From: Nitrospinota bacterium
Lineage (GTDB): Bacteria; UBA8248; JACPRG01
Assembly (NCBI GenBank): GCA_030740135.1
Contig: JASLXW010000239.1
Coordinates: forward strand, 1 to 6,393
Direction: 5' to 3'
DNA length: 6,393 nucleotides
Below the pieces are notes generated by a model. That model was not told the DNA's origin. It saw nothing but the letters and a program-made list of their open reading frames with translations, and did not search any database. The first letter of the stretch is position 1. Every line of letters starts with the position of its first letter. This document shows positions 1 through 5,562 of the stretch, piece after piece. The position numbers and the translations under genes are program-made.

Positions 1-1
1 G

Positions 2-493
2 TTGAGCTCCATTACGGTCATGAACCTGGTCGCCCTCTGGCCGGCGGGCCGGGCCGTCGACCGGAGCCGGAAGGCGGTCGCGATCGGCGGGAATCTTGCG
101 GCCGCCCTCGCCGTTGTGGCGTTCGGCTGGGCGGACACCTTTACCGGATTGATCCTGGTCAGCGCGATCTTCGGCGTCACGACGGGAATTTGCGGGGTTC
201 CGCCTTCGGTGATCGCCTCGGACGTGATGCCCGCCCGGGTGCGGAGCGCTGGAATCGGGATCTTTCGCATGGCCGGCGACATCGGATTTATCATCGGGCC
301 CATCATCAGCGGGTTGACGATCACCCACGCGGGCTATCGATGGACGTTCGCCGCGCACGCGGCGGGGGTGCTCATCGTCGGACTCATGGCCATCAAAATG
401 AAGGAAACCCTGAAACCCCGCGCCCCCGTGCCCGCCGAACCGGAAGCGGTGGAATCCTTTGTCGCGGAACGCACGGGGGGAATGCCCTCTTAG
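2..493 (+). CDS. MFS transporter, C-terminal half (5' end outside window)
   Basis: This is the end of a major facilitator superfamily secondary transporter in the inner membrane. The reading frame is open to the window edge, so the N-terminal six or seven helices are missing and the true start is outside; the TTG at the edge should not be taken as the start. The visible 163 residues begin with a cytoplasmic loop, GRAVDRSRK (about residues 16-24), which matches the second-half copy of MFS motif A (G-x-x-x-D-R-x-x-R/K). Hydrophobic segments follow at about 27-43, 47-68, 83-105 and 109-131. The third contains FRMAGDIGFIIGP (88-100), an R-x-x-G-D-x-G-x-x-x-G-P pattern typical of the penultimate helix in drug-efflux-like MFS members. 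The last 30 residues form a soluble Pro/Glu-rich tail. The substrate cannot be read from this half. The Rieske gene starts 20 nt downstream, so the two are probably co-transcribed. Family confidence is high, substrate unknown. Confidence 0.9.
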   Translation: MSSITVMNLVALWPAGRAVDRSRKAVAIGGNLAAALAVVAFGWADTFTGLILVSAIFGVTTGICGVPPSVIASDVMPARVRSAGIGIFRMAGDIGFIIGPIISGLTITHAGYRWTFAAHAAGVLIVGLMAIKMKETLKPRAPVPAEPEAVESFVAERTGGMPS

Positions 494-500
494 AGCCGTC

Positions 501-506
501 AGGAGG
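501..506 (+). promoter_or_regulatory. Ribosome binding site of the first Rieske gene
   Basis: AGGAGG lies 7 nt before the ATG at 514 and is a perfect anti-Shine-Dalgarno match. It decides the start of the Rieske gene, whose frame is otherwise open upstream to about position 190 within the MFS gene. Confidence 0.9.
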
Positions 507-513
507 CCCTGCG

Positions 514-840
514 ATGCCCAACTTCGTTCGGATCGGCGCGGTCGAGGACTTTCCCGAGGGGCAAGGCCGAATCATCAGCGCCGCCCGCAAGCCCGTCGCC
601 GTCTTCAATGCGGGCGGGAAACTCCACGCCGTCAACAACATCTGCCCACACATGGGCGGACCCATCGGGGCCGGGGCGCTGGTCGGGACGACCGTCGCCT
701 GTCCTTACCACGCGCTCCGCTTTCATCTGGATTCGGGCCGGTCGGCGGACGAGTTCGGCCATTCGCTACAAACCTATTCAATCAAGGTGGAGGACGGAGC
801 GGTCTGGATCGACGCCTGGTGGGCCAAGAAAGACCGTTAA
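514..840 (+). CDS. Small Rieske [2Fe-2S] ferredoxin-like protein (paralogue 1)
   Basis: A single-domain Rieske protein of 108 residues, the usual size for the ferredoxin component of Rieske non-haem oxygenases and for NirD-like subunits. The cluster motif is C44-P-H46, then 16 residues, then C63-P-Y-H66, i.e. C-x-H-x16-C-x2-H with all four ligands present. The protein ends AWWAKKDR with no extension, and no signal peptide or membrane anchor is seen, so it is probably a cytoplasmic electron carrier. The start at 514 is set by AGGAGG 7 nt upstream and by alignment with the second Rieske protein, which begins at the same residue. It follows the MFS gene by 20 nt and probably shares its transcript. 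No oxygenase alpha subunit or reductase gene lies in the window, so the electron donor and acceptor are unknown. A small subunit of an oxygenase or reductase encoded elsewhere is the main alternative. Confidence 0.92.
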   Translation: MPNFVRIGAVEDFPEGQGRIISAARKPVAVFNAGGKLHAVNNICPHMGGPIGAGALVGTTVACPYHALRFHLDSGRSADEFGHSLQTYSIKVEDGAVWIDAWWAKKDR

Positions 841-1055
841 ACCGGTTTTCTCAGAAAAAATTGCGGGGGGCCGCGACCTTTGCCCACGGGCCATCCGTCG
901 GCCGACGAAAAGGGCCGGCACAGGAGTCAACCGACTCGCGCCCGCCCCAAACGATTGGCGTCAAAATCACGTCGCGTCTCAGGATATCCATCCACCCGGG
1001 TTCGGTGAATCCTCCTACGTCCGAATCGATGAAACCGCGCCTCATGAGCGACAAC

Positions 1056-1080
1056 GGCCTAAAACCAAAAAAAACAGGCC
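1056..1080. repeat. Inverted repeat GGCCT / AGGCC around an A-rich core
   Basis: GGCCT at 1056-1060 and AGGCC at 1076-1080 flank 15 nt that are almost all A, including a run of eight. It lies about 65-90 bp upstream of the sigma-54-like promoter, within the range where enhancer-binding activators often bind. The arms are only 5 bp, so an operator role is a guess. Confidence 0.3.
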
Positions 1081-1143
1081 AAATGTTCTCCGCGGTCTTC
1101 CCTTTCTGCATCCGCCCGCCGATCGGAGGCAGGTAACGCCCGT

Positions 1144-1160
1144 TTGGCATGAAATCTGCT
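1144..1160 (+). promoter_or_regulatory. Candidate sigma-54 (-24/-12) promoter of the second Rieske gene
   Basis: TTGGCATGAAATCTGCT matches the sigma-54 consensus YTGGCACGRNNNTTGCW except T for C after TGGCA and C for T before TGC. The invariant GG (1146-1147) and GC (1158-1159) are exactly 10 nt apart. Transcription would start near 1171, giving a leader of about 68 nt before the ATG at 1239. An alternative reading is a weak sigma-70 promoter with TTGGCA (1144-1149) as -35 and a poor TATGGA (1168-1173) as -10, 18 nt apart. If real, expression would depend on an enhancer-binding protein that is not encoded in the window. Confidence 0.5.
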
Positions 1161-1238
1161 GTAAATCTATGGATACAACTTCTTCGCCTCCCGGCGACGC
1201 GTTCCGCGAAGCGCGGGGATTCAAGAGTGGGAGAGAAA

Positions 1239-1709
1239 ATGCGCCAGTTCGTATGGGTCGCCAAAACCCGCGACTTTCCGGAAGGAAAGGGCCGGGTCGT
1301 CAATGTCGGACACAAGCTGGTCGGCGTCTTCAAAGTGGACGGGAAGTTCTACGCCGTCAACGACGTATGCCCCCACCGGGGCGGAACCCTTTCCTGCGGG
1401 GCCGTTCAGGAGATGTGCGTGATTTGTCCGGCTCACGAGATGCGGTTCGATCTGAGAACGGGGGAATCGGCCGACGCCTTCGGACACAACATTCAGACGT
1501 ACGAGGTCAAAGCGGAAGGGGAAGACCTCTTCATTGAAGCATGGTGGATAGATGAGAAACAAAAACCCGCCTCAATCCCTCTGAATTCCATCGAGCCCGA
1601 GCCCGCCCGGACCCTCGCCCGCAACGGCCGGCATTCAAAGCAAAAAGTCGGCCATGAATCAAATGGGACCGAGCCCCTGCTCACCTTGGTGAACGGCAAG
1701 GGATCGTAA
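1239..1709 (+). CDS. Rieske [2Fe-2S] protein with C-terminal tail (paralogue 2)
   Basis: A Rieske protein of 156 residues. Residues 1-103 align without gaps to the first Rieske protein, about 49 of 103 identical by hand count. The cluster ligands fall at the same places: C44, H46, C63, H66 in a C-x-H-x16-C-x2-H motif. Two further cysteines lie inside the motif loop (SCGAVQEMC), absent from paralogue 1. After the shared AWW at the end of the domain there is a tail of about 45-50 residues rich in Pro, Glu, Asn and basic residues, with no domain I recognise and no hydrophobic segment. The start at 1239 is chosen over an in-frame ATG at 1149 because it aligns with paralogue 1, has a GGGAG ribosome binding site 5 nt upstream, and because 1149 sits inside the candidate promoter. 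Its likely role is a soluble electron-transfer protein; partners are unknown. It is convergent with the glycosyltransferase gene, 13 nt between stops. Confidence 0.88.
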   Translation: MRQFVWVAKTRDFPEGKGRVVNVGHKLVGVFKVDGKFYAVNDVCPHRGGTLSCGAVQEMCVICPAHEMRFDLRTGESADAFGHNIQTYEVKAEGEDLFIEAWWIDEKQKPASIPLNSIEPEPARTLARNGRHSKQKVGHESNGTEPLLTLVNGKGS

Positions 1710-1722
1710 TTCGCCCGCCCCG

Positions 1723-3402
1723 TCAATCCCGCGAAATCCCCGGCCGATAGGGCCGGTTTTTCAAAAGCACCGTGCGGTGCCGGCCGAACCGGAGGTCCCA
1801 TTCCACCACCGTCATTTTTGAACGGATGTCCTCGGGGAGTTTCCGGTACTCTTTCGTCTGTATCAGGACAAAGGCCGGCGCCTGGAAGTCGTTCAGGAAA
1901 TATCGCAGCCGCCAGGGCTGCCTGAAGTAGTAGAATTCCCCCGCCTTTCCCTCTCCCCCCCCCCCCCGGCCGCTCCCGGCCCCATACAAGGCCAGCGAGG
2001 CCTTCGGGAACCGGAAGGAGACGATGTGCGCGCCGGCGGCGGCGCGGACCACCTTCCGCGCGGCGGCGGCCGTCCCGAGGCGACCGTCGATTCGCGGCGC
2101 CAGGCTCCACTGAGACGCCGCCTGGGTTGCCAGAATCCCGCACACGAAAACCGCGATCGCCCGGAGGGGCCTTCCACGCCTCCGGGTCCAAAACGCCGCG
2201 GCGCCCGAGGCGATCCAGATCCCGCCCAACAGGATGGCCGGCGGGAGAAACTCCGGGTCGGCGATCCCCGCCCAGAGGACAAAGCCGATCCCGCCGGCGG
2301 CGAGTCCGGCGAAGGTGATCCCCAAGATCAGCCCGCCCCACCACCCCCAATCCCTCCGGTTCAGCCCCCGTCCGAGATTTCCAAGCACCTCGGCCCGGAT
2401 AAAGAACCCCGTCAGGAGGGCGGCCGGAGGGAACGCGGGCAGGATATAGGCGGGCCGCTTTGAGGTGGACAGACTGAAGAACAGGAAGATGGCGGCCCAC
2501 CAGAGGAAAACCATGACGCCGGCCTCCCGGTTTCTCCAGCTCCGGGACGCTCCGTACACCAGGGCCGCGAGCGTCAGCCCCATCCAGGGAAGGAAATTGG
2601 ACGGGAAATACCCCAGATAGAACAAGAACGATTTCCTGTGATCGAAGGCGCTGAGGTAGCGCGTCACATTCTGCCGGAAGAGCATCTCCCGGACGTGCTC
2701 CCCGCCGGCGGCTTGGGCGTACAGGATGTACCACGGAGAAACGATCGCGACCAGGACCAGGACCCCCGCCCCGAAACTCCAGAGTGGGAACCTTCCCCAG
2801 CGCCGCCGGAGGGTCAGATAGAGGAATCCGACCCACGCCGGCAGCACCACCCCCACCGGACCCTTGCTCAAGACGGCCAAGCCCGCAGCCGCGAACGCCC
2901 CCAGGAGCCAGAGCGAGGACCGGGCGTCCGCCTCCGCACCGCGGATCAGGCAGACGACCGAGATCGTCAGAAAGCACGTCAGGAACATGTCGGACTTGGC
3001 GAACCGGGCCTGGTCCCAGAAAAGAAAGGAGGAGGCGAGAACAAGGGCGCCCAGGAACCCGGCGGTCCTTCCAAACAGGCGCACCCCGAGGAAATAGACC
3101 ACGAGCGCCGTCGCCAGGGCGGCCGCGGCGGAAGGGAGCCGGGCGGTCCACTCGTTCACGCCGTCCGAGACCTTGGAGAGCCCAGCGACGGCCCAGGTGA
3201 ACAGCGGAGGCTTCGTCCCCTGCGGCCGCTGCGACCAGCGGGGGACCACCCAGTCCCCGGTCTCGATCATCACCCGGGCCTGGAGGGCGAAGCGGCTCTC
3301 CTCGTTGTCCATCAGACGCTTGGAGTCGAGACGGAGAAAGAACAGCACCCCGGCCGCGAAAAGCAGCAAGACAACCTGGAAGGGCGCGTTGTGGATTCTC
3401 AT
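1723..3402 (-). CDS. GT83/ArnT-like membrane glycosyltransferase (downstream copy)
   Basis: A 559-residue polytopic protein of the PMT/ArnT superfamily, which moves a sugar from a polyprenyl-phosphate donor to a lipid or glycan on the periplasmic face of the inner membrane. About 12-13 hydrophobic segments lie between residues 8 and 425, then a soluble C-terminal domain of about 130 residues. Family motifs: acidic motif N33-EESRF (34-38) with MIETGDWVVP in the first loop, GTKPPLF (62-68), AKSDM with D138, LSKGPVG (178-184) and a later LSAFDH. The first acidic residue of the DE motif is Glu (E34) instead of Asp. The C-terminal domain carries a Gly-rich insertion of about 9-10 residues, absent from the neighbour, encoded by a run of 13 G. 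The start overlaps the upstream stop as ATGA, with no good ribosome binding site, so translation is probably coupled. The acceptor and sugar are not known; lipid A modification is only one possibility. Confidence 0.9.
   Translation of the reverse strand: MRIHNAPFQVVLLLFAAGVLFFLRLDSKRLMDNEESRFALQARVMIETGDWVVPRWSQRPQGTKPPLFTWAVAGLSKVSDGVNEWTARLPSAAAALATALVVYFLGVRLFGRTAGFLGALVLASSFLFWDQARFAKSDMFLTCFLTISVVCLIRGAEADARSSLWLLGAFAAAGLAVLSKGPVGVVLPAWVGFLYLTLRRRWGRFPLWSFGAGVLVLVAIVSPWYILYAQAAGGEHVREMLFRQNVTRYLSAFDHRKSFLFYLGYFPSNFLPWMGLTLAALVYGASRSWRNREAGVMVFLWWAAIFLFFSLSTSKRPAYILPAFPPAALLTGFFIRAEVLGNLGRGLNRRDWGWWGGLILGITFAGLAAGGIGFVLWAGIADPEFLPPAILLGGIWIASGAAAFWTRRRGRPLRAIAVFVCGILATQAASQWSLAPRIDGRLGTAAAARKVVRAAAGAHIVSFRFPKASLALYGAGSGRGGGGEGKAGEFYYFRQPWRLRYFLNDFQAPAFVLIQTKEYRKLPEDIRSKMTVVEWDLRFGRHRTVLLKNRPYRPGISRD
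1740..1761 (+). terminator. Probable rho-independent terminator of the second Rieske gene
   Basis: CCGGCC (1740-1745) and GGCCGG (1751-1756) form a six-pair all-GC stem with a GATAG loop, followed directly by TTTTT (1757-1761) on the plus strand, about 30 nt after the Rieske stop. It lies inside the coding sequence of the convergent glycosyltransferase (the NRPYRPG region), so the signal could be a coding coincidence. There is no U-run on the minus side, so it would not terminate the glycosyltransferase operon. Confidence 0.5.
1955..1967 (-). repeat. Homopolymer of 13 G (coding strand) in the downstream glycosyltransferase
   Basis: Plus-strand positions 1955-1967 are 13 consecutive C, so the minus-strand mRNA has 13 G, encoding most of the R-G-G-G-G stretch near residues 479-483. 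Thirteen keeps the gene in frame. By reading the frames, 12 G would stop at 1893 (about 502 residues), and 14 G would run to a stop at 1493 (about 636 residues), antisense to the second Rieske gene. Such tracts slip readily in replication and are also prone to sequencing error. Confidence 0.9.
3233..3270. repeat. 38-bp direct repeat, copy 1 (in downstream glycosyltransferase)
   Basis: Identical over 38 bp to 4933-4970, 1700 bp away. It encodes the conserved M-I-E-T-G-D-W-V-V-P-R-W-S segment of the first periplasmic loop. Flanking sequence is similar but diverged, as expected for paralogues. Confidence 0.9.
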
Positions 3403-5168
3403 CGCCGGCCGGCCGGGTCTTTCCGATTCGCCCGGGCGGGCGGCGCCGCCCCGTTCACCCGCGCGGGGGGGCCCGGGCGAACCGGCCGGTTGGTCAAGAC
3501 AACCAGGGAATCTTTTCGGTATTTGAGATTGTCCCGAAGCAGACGGGACCCCGCCAGGGCCTCGGGCCGAATCTCCTGATAATTCCTCCGGCTCATCACG
3601 ACGTAGACCGGGTCCTGGTGGTAACGGAAAAAGTATCGGAGCATGCCCCAGTCATAAATGAAATACACCTCCCCCATTTCCGGCGGGGCGTAAAAATCCA
3701 GCGACGCCTTGGAAAACCGGTACGAGACCAGGTGACGCCGTCCGACCAGCGCGGCCACCTCCTTCGCATAGGGCCGCGGCGACTTTCTTCGCTCCAGGTG
3801 AGGCGCGGCCAGGGGCTGGACCAGCAGGTGGATCACCAAAAAGCCCATGGGAATCACCAACGTCACCCGCCCCAGCGTGCGCCGGAACGTCTCCCGCAAC
3901 ATCCACGCGCCGAGGACGCACACAAGCGCCCCCGCCGCGATCACGGGAATGAGGATGGACGGAAATCTCATGGCCGTCCAGATCGAACCGCCCACGGCCA
4001 ACCCGACAGCGGCGGCGCCGAGCCCCCGAAACGTCCAGACGCCGGCCGTCCGCCACCGGTCCAGGGATTTCCCCGCCGGGGCGATCGCCGTCGCCAGGAA
4101 AGCGCCCGTCATCATGGCGGCCGCCGGATACAGGGCGAGGATATAGGGTCCCCGCTTGGAGGACGAAATGCTGAAGAAGACGAAGACCGCCGCGAACCAG
4201 AGCAGGACCGCGCCGTAATCGGCGGTTTTCGCCTTGCGCCTCACCCAGGCCCAGCCCAGGGCCAAAATAAAGATCGGCGTCCACGGCATGAAATCGCCCG
4301 CGAAGGTGTAGACGAAATAATAAAACGGCGCGCTGTGATCGAAGGCGCTGAGGAAGCGCAAAAGGTTTTCCCGAAGGACGAAGCCCCGTGCGCTCTCTCC
4401 GCCAATGGCCTCCTGGTACAGGAAGTACCAGGACCCGGCGACGCCGACCATCACGGCCAGACCCGCGAGGTGGGCGGCGAGGGACGCCCGCTTCCAATCC
4501 CGCCGGGCGACCCATGCGCCCGCGACGATGAAGCCCGGCAGGAGAAGACCCACCGGGCCCTTCGTCAGCACGGCGAGACCCGCCGCCGCGTAGCCCCCCA
4601 TCACGAGCAGGAAGCCCCGAGGCCCCTGCCGGGCGTGCCCCTCCAAGACGAGCGTCGCCGCCAACAGGACGAAGAACACAAGGAGCATGTCCGTGCGGGC
4701 CGTCCGGGCGATTTGGTAGAAGGCGACGTTGGTGCTCATCACCAATCCCGCCAGGAAGGGGACGGGATGGGGGAAAAACCGCCTTCCCAAAAAGTACGTC
4801 AGGACGACCACGCCGACCCCGGCCAGGGCCGAGGGGCCGCGCGCGGACCAGGAATTGATCCCGCCCGTGAGGAAGGAAAATCCGGCGACGGCCCACATGA
4901 AAAGCGGGGGTTTGGTTCCCTGGGGCCGGTGGGACCAGCGGGGGACCACCCAGTCCCCGGTCTCGATCATGTTCCGGGCCAGGAGGCCGAATCGCGTCTC
5001 GTCGTTGTCGATGAGACTGGTCGCGCCGAGGCCGTACAGGGTGATGACGGCGGCGAACAAGGCCAGGGCCAGGGCCTCGCCCCAGGGCGTGCCCAACAGG
5101 AAGGATTTTTTCCGCGGTCCGGAAGGCGAATTGTCCTCAGGCGGATGACCGTTGCCGGAGAAAACCAT
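3399..5168 (-). CDS. GT83/ArnT-like membrane glycosyltransferase (upstream copy)
   Basis: A 589-residue polytopic glycosyltransferase, first gene of the minus-strand pair. A Pro/Ser/Lys-rich cytoplasmic N-terminus of about 30 residues precedes the first membrane helix (about 31-49). The first loop has the canonical motif I-D-N-DETRF (D56-E57), followed by MIETGDWVVPRWS and GTKPPLF (K86-P-P-L), matching ArnT DETRY and its downstream loop. Other marks are ARTDM (D160), LTKGPVG, and FLSAFDHSAPFYYF. About 12-13 hydrophobic segments end near residue 445, followed by a soluble C-terminal domain. It is about 40% identical to the downstream copy over a 66-residue ungapped stretch and 31/36 around the first loop. 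The last 25 residues are low-complexity and contain PPARVN...PPARAN. The start at 5168 is the only in-frame Met before the first helix, but no clear Shine-Dalgarno precedes it. Likely role: polyprenyl-phosphate-sugar transfer to an envelope lipid or glycan; the exact substrate cannot be inferred. Confidence 0.92.
   Translation of the reverse strand: MVFSGNGHPPEDNSPSGPRKKSFLLGTPWGEALALALFAAVITLYGLGATSLIDNDETRFGLLARNMIETGDWVVPRWSHRPQGTKPPLFMWAVAGFSFLTGGINSWSARGPSALAGVGVVVLTYFLGRRFFPHPVPFLAGLVMSTNVAFYQIARTARTDMLLVFFVLLAATLVLEGHARQGPRGFLLVMGGYAAAGLAVLTKGPVGLLLPGFIVAGAWVARRDWKRASLAAHLAGLAVMVGVAGSWYFLYQEAIGGESARGFVLRENLLRFLSAFDHSAPFYYFVYTFAGDFMPWTPIFILALGWAWVRRKAKTADYGAVLLWFAAVFVFFSISSSKRGPYILALYPAAAMMTGAFLATAIAPAGKSLDRWRTAGVWTFRGLGAAAVGLAVGGSIWTAMRFPSILIPVIAAGALVCVLGAWMLRETFRRTLGRVTLVIPMGFLVIHLLVQPLAAPHLERRKSPRPYAKEVAALVGRRHLVSYRFSKASLDFYAPPEMGEVYFIYDWGMLRYFFRYHQDPVYVVMSRRNYQEIRPEALAGSRLLRDNLKYRKDSLVVLTNRPVRPGPPARVNGAAPPARANRKDPAGRR
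3427..3481 (-). repeat. GC-rich inverted repeat at the 3' end of the upstream glycosyltransferase
   Basis: TTCGCCCGGGC (3427-3437) and GCCCGGGCGAA (3471-3481) are perfect 11-bp inverted arms 33 nt apart. The interval holds a 14-bp perfect palindrome (3438-3451, GGGCGGCGCCGCCC). In the mRNA this would fold about 25 nt before the start of the downstream copy. It also encodes the repetitive PPARVN/PPARAN tail, so codon bias in Pro/Ala/Arg-rich coding sequence contributes. Confidence 0.55.
4933..4970. repeat. 38-bp direct repeat, copy 2 (in upstream glycosyltransferase)
   Basis: Partner of 3233-3270, identical over 38 bp. Recombination between the two would remove 1700 bp and leave one in-frame chimeric glycosyltransferase. 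Confidence 0.9.
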
Positions 5169-5451
5169 ACAAGAAAGATAACAGAATTCCGTCCGAGGCC
5201 AAAACAGGCCGGGTCAACGCTTCAAACCGGAATTTTCGCCGATAGGAGAAGGCCGGCCGGGGCGTTCCAGGATTTCTAATCATTGGTGTTGACCCCATTG
5301 GATTGCTCCATCGTCATGGCTCTTTCCGGTTAAACCTGATCTCGATCATGGCCAGGAGGAATCAATCGCGCATAAGATCCCGGAAAGCGAATCGATTCCG
5401 GATGAGGGGGCATTCGGGGAACCCTCGATGTCCAAGACCGGCGCAACCGTT

Positions 5452-5486
5452 GGCGGCCTCCCCTAAGGGATTCAGGGAGGTCCGCC
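5452..5486 (+). promoter_or_regulatory. Strong hairpin in the leader region of the acyl-CoA dehydrogenase
   Basis: GGCGGCCTCCC (5452-5462) pairs with GGGAGG-T-CCGCC (5475-5486): 11 base pairs with one bulged T and a 12-nt loop. No T-run follows on either strand, so it is not a simple terminator. GGGAGG (5475-5480) could instead pair with CCTCCC at 5503-5508, giving two mutually exclusive folds. Confidence 0.5.
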
Positions 5487-5529
5487 TCGTCGCCATTCCC
5501 GCCCTCCCGGATTCGTGAAGAATTTTCGA

Positions 5530-5554
5530 GATTCGATCTTTCTATGGATTCGAT
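5530..5554 (+). repeat. Direct repeats GATTCGAT upstream of the dehydrogenase
   Basis: GATTCGAT occurs at 5530-5537 and 5547-5554, 17 nt apart start to start, with a further GATTCG at 5510-5515. They lie 34-78 bp before the start codon, a plausible operator position. No regulator is encoded in the window, and the boxes are short. Confidence 0.3.
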
Positions 5555-5562
5555 TATGAGAA

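Larger units (their letters stand above)
841..1238 (+). other. 398-nt non-coding gap between the two Rieske genes
   Basis: No reading frame here has a credible start, ribosome binding site or family match; the open frames crossing it are shadows. It holds a perfect 12-bp palindrome at 896-907 (CGTCGGCCGACG), a GGATATCC palindrome at 982-989, a hairpin of 6 bp including one G-U pair at 998-1012, an A-rich segment flanked by inverted GGCCT/AGGCC arms (1056-1080), and a sigma-54-like promoter at 1143-1160. Just after the first Rieske stop there is only a weak hairpin (about 831-848) with a four-T run, so termination there is uncertain. Confidence 0.6.

Noticed and set aside
831..849. Terminator after the first Rieske gene
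   Set aside because: The stem has only about four solid pairs plus a wobble, overlaps the stop codon and has four T; too weak to call.
1149..1238. Earlier in-frame ATG that would add 30 residues to the second Rieske protein
   Set aside because: The extra residues have no counterpart in paralogue 1, there is no ribosome binding site before 1149, and the codon lies within the candidate promoter.
1493..3151. Long minus-strand open frame (552 codons) in another frame of the downstream glycosyltransferase
   Set aside because: Its translation is Arg/Gly/Pro-rich and lacks motifs. It matters only as the frame that a 14-G version of the homopolymer would enter.
2638..3579. Plus-strand open frame opposite the glycosyltransferase pair
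   Set aside because: Low-complexity charged translation, no ribosome binding site, spans the junction of two real genes on the other strand.
5196..5210. AAAACAGGCC shared with 1071-1080, as a possible common operator
   Set aside because: Ten bases built from the frequent GGCC and an A-run; the flanking arrangement differs (5-nt spacing rather than 15), so chance is the simpler explanation.
3618..5279. Long plus-strand open frame (553 codons) opposite the upstream glycosyltransferase
   Set aside because: It is composed of Arg/Gly/Pro/His-rich sequence with no family resemblance, and the opposite strand encodes a clear membrane protein with conserved motifs. Such antisense frames are common in GC-rich DNA.
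5289..5294. TTGACC as a -35 box for the dehydrogenase
   Set aside because: The hexamer 17 nt downstream is CGTCAT, not -10-like, and the site is nearly 300 nt before the gene.
5303..5518. Possible 71-residue basic small protein in the divergent gap
   Set aside because: TTG start, no Shine-Dalgarno, composition like random GC-rich sequence, and the region is better explained as regulatory.
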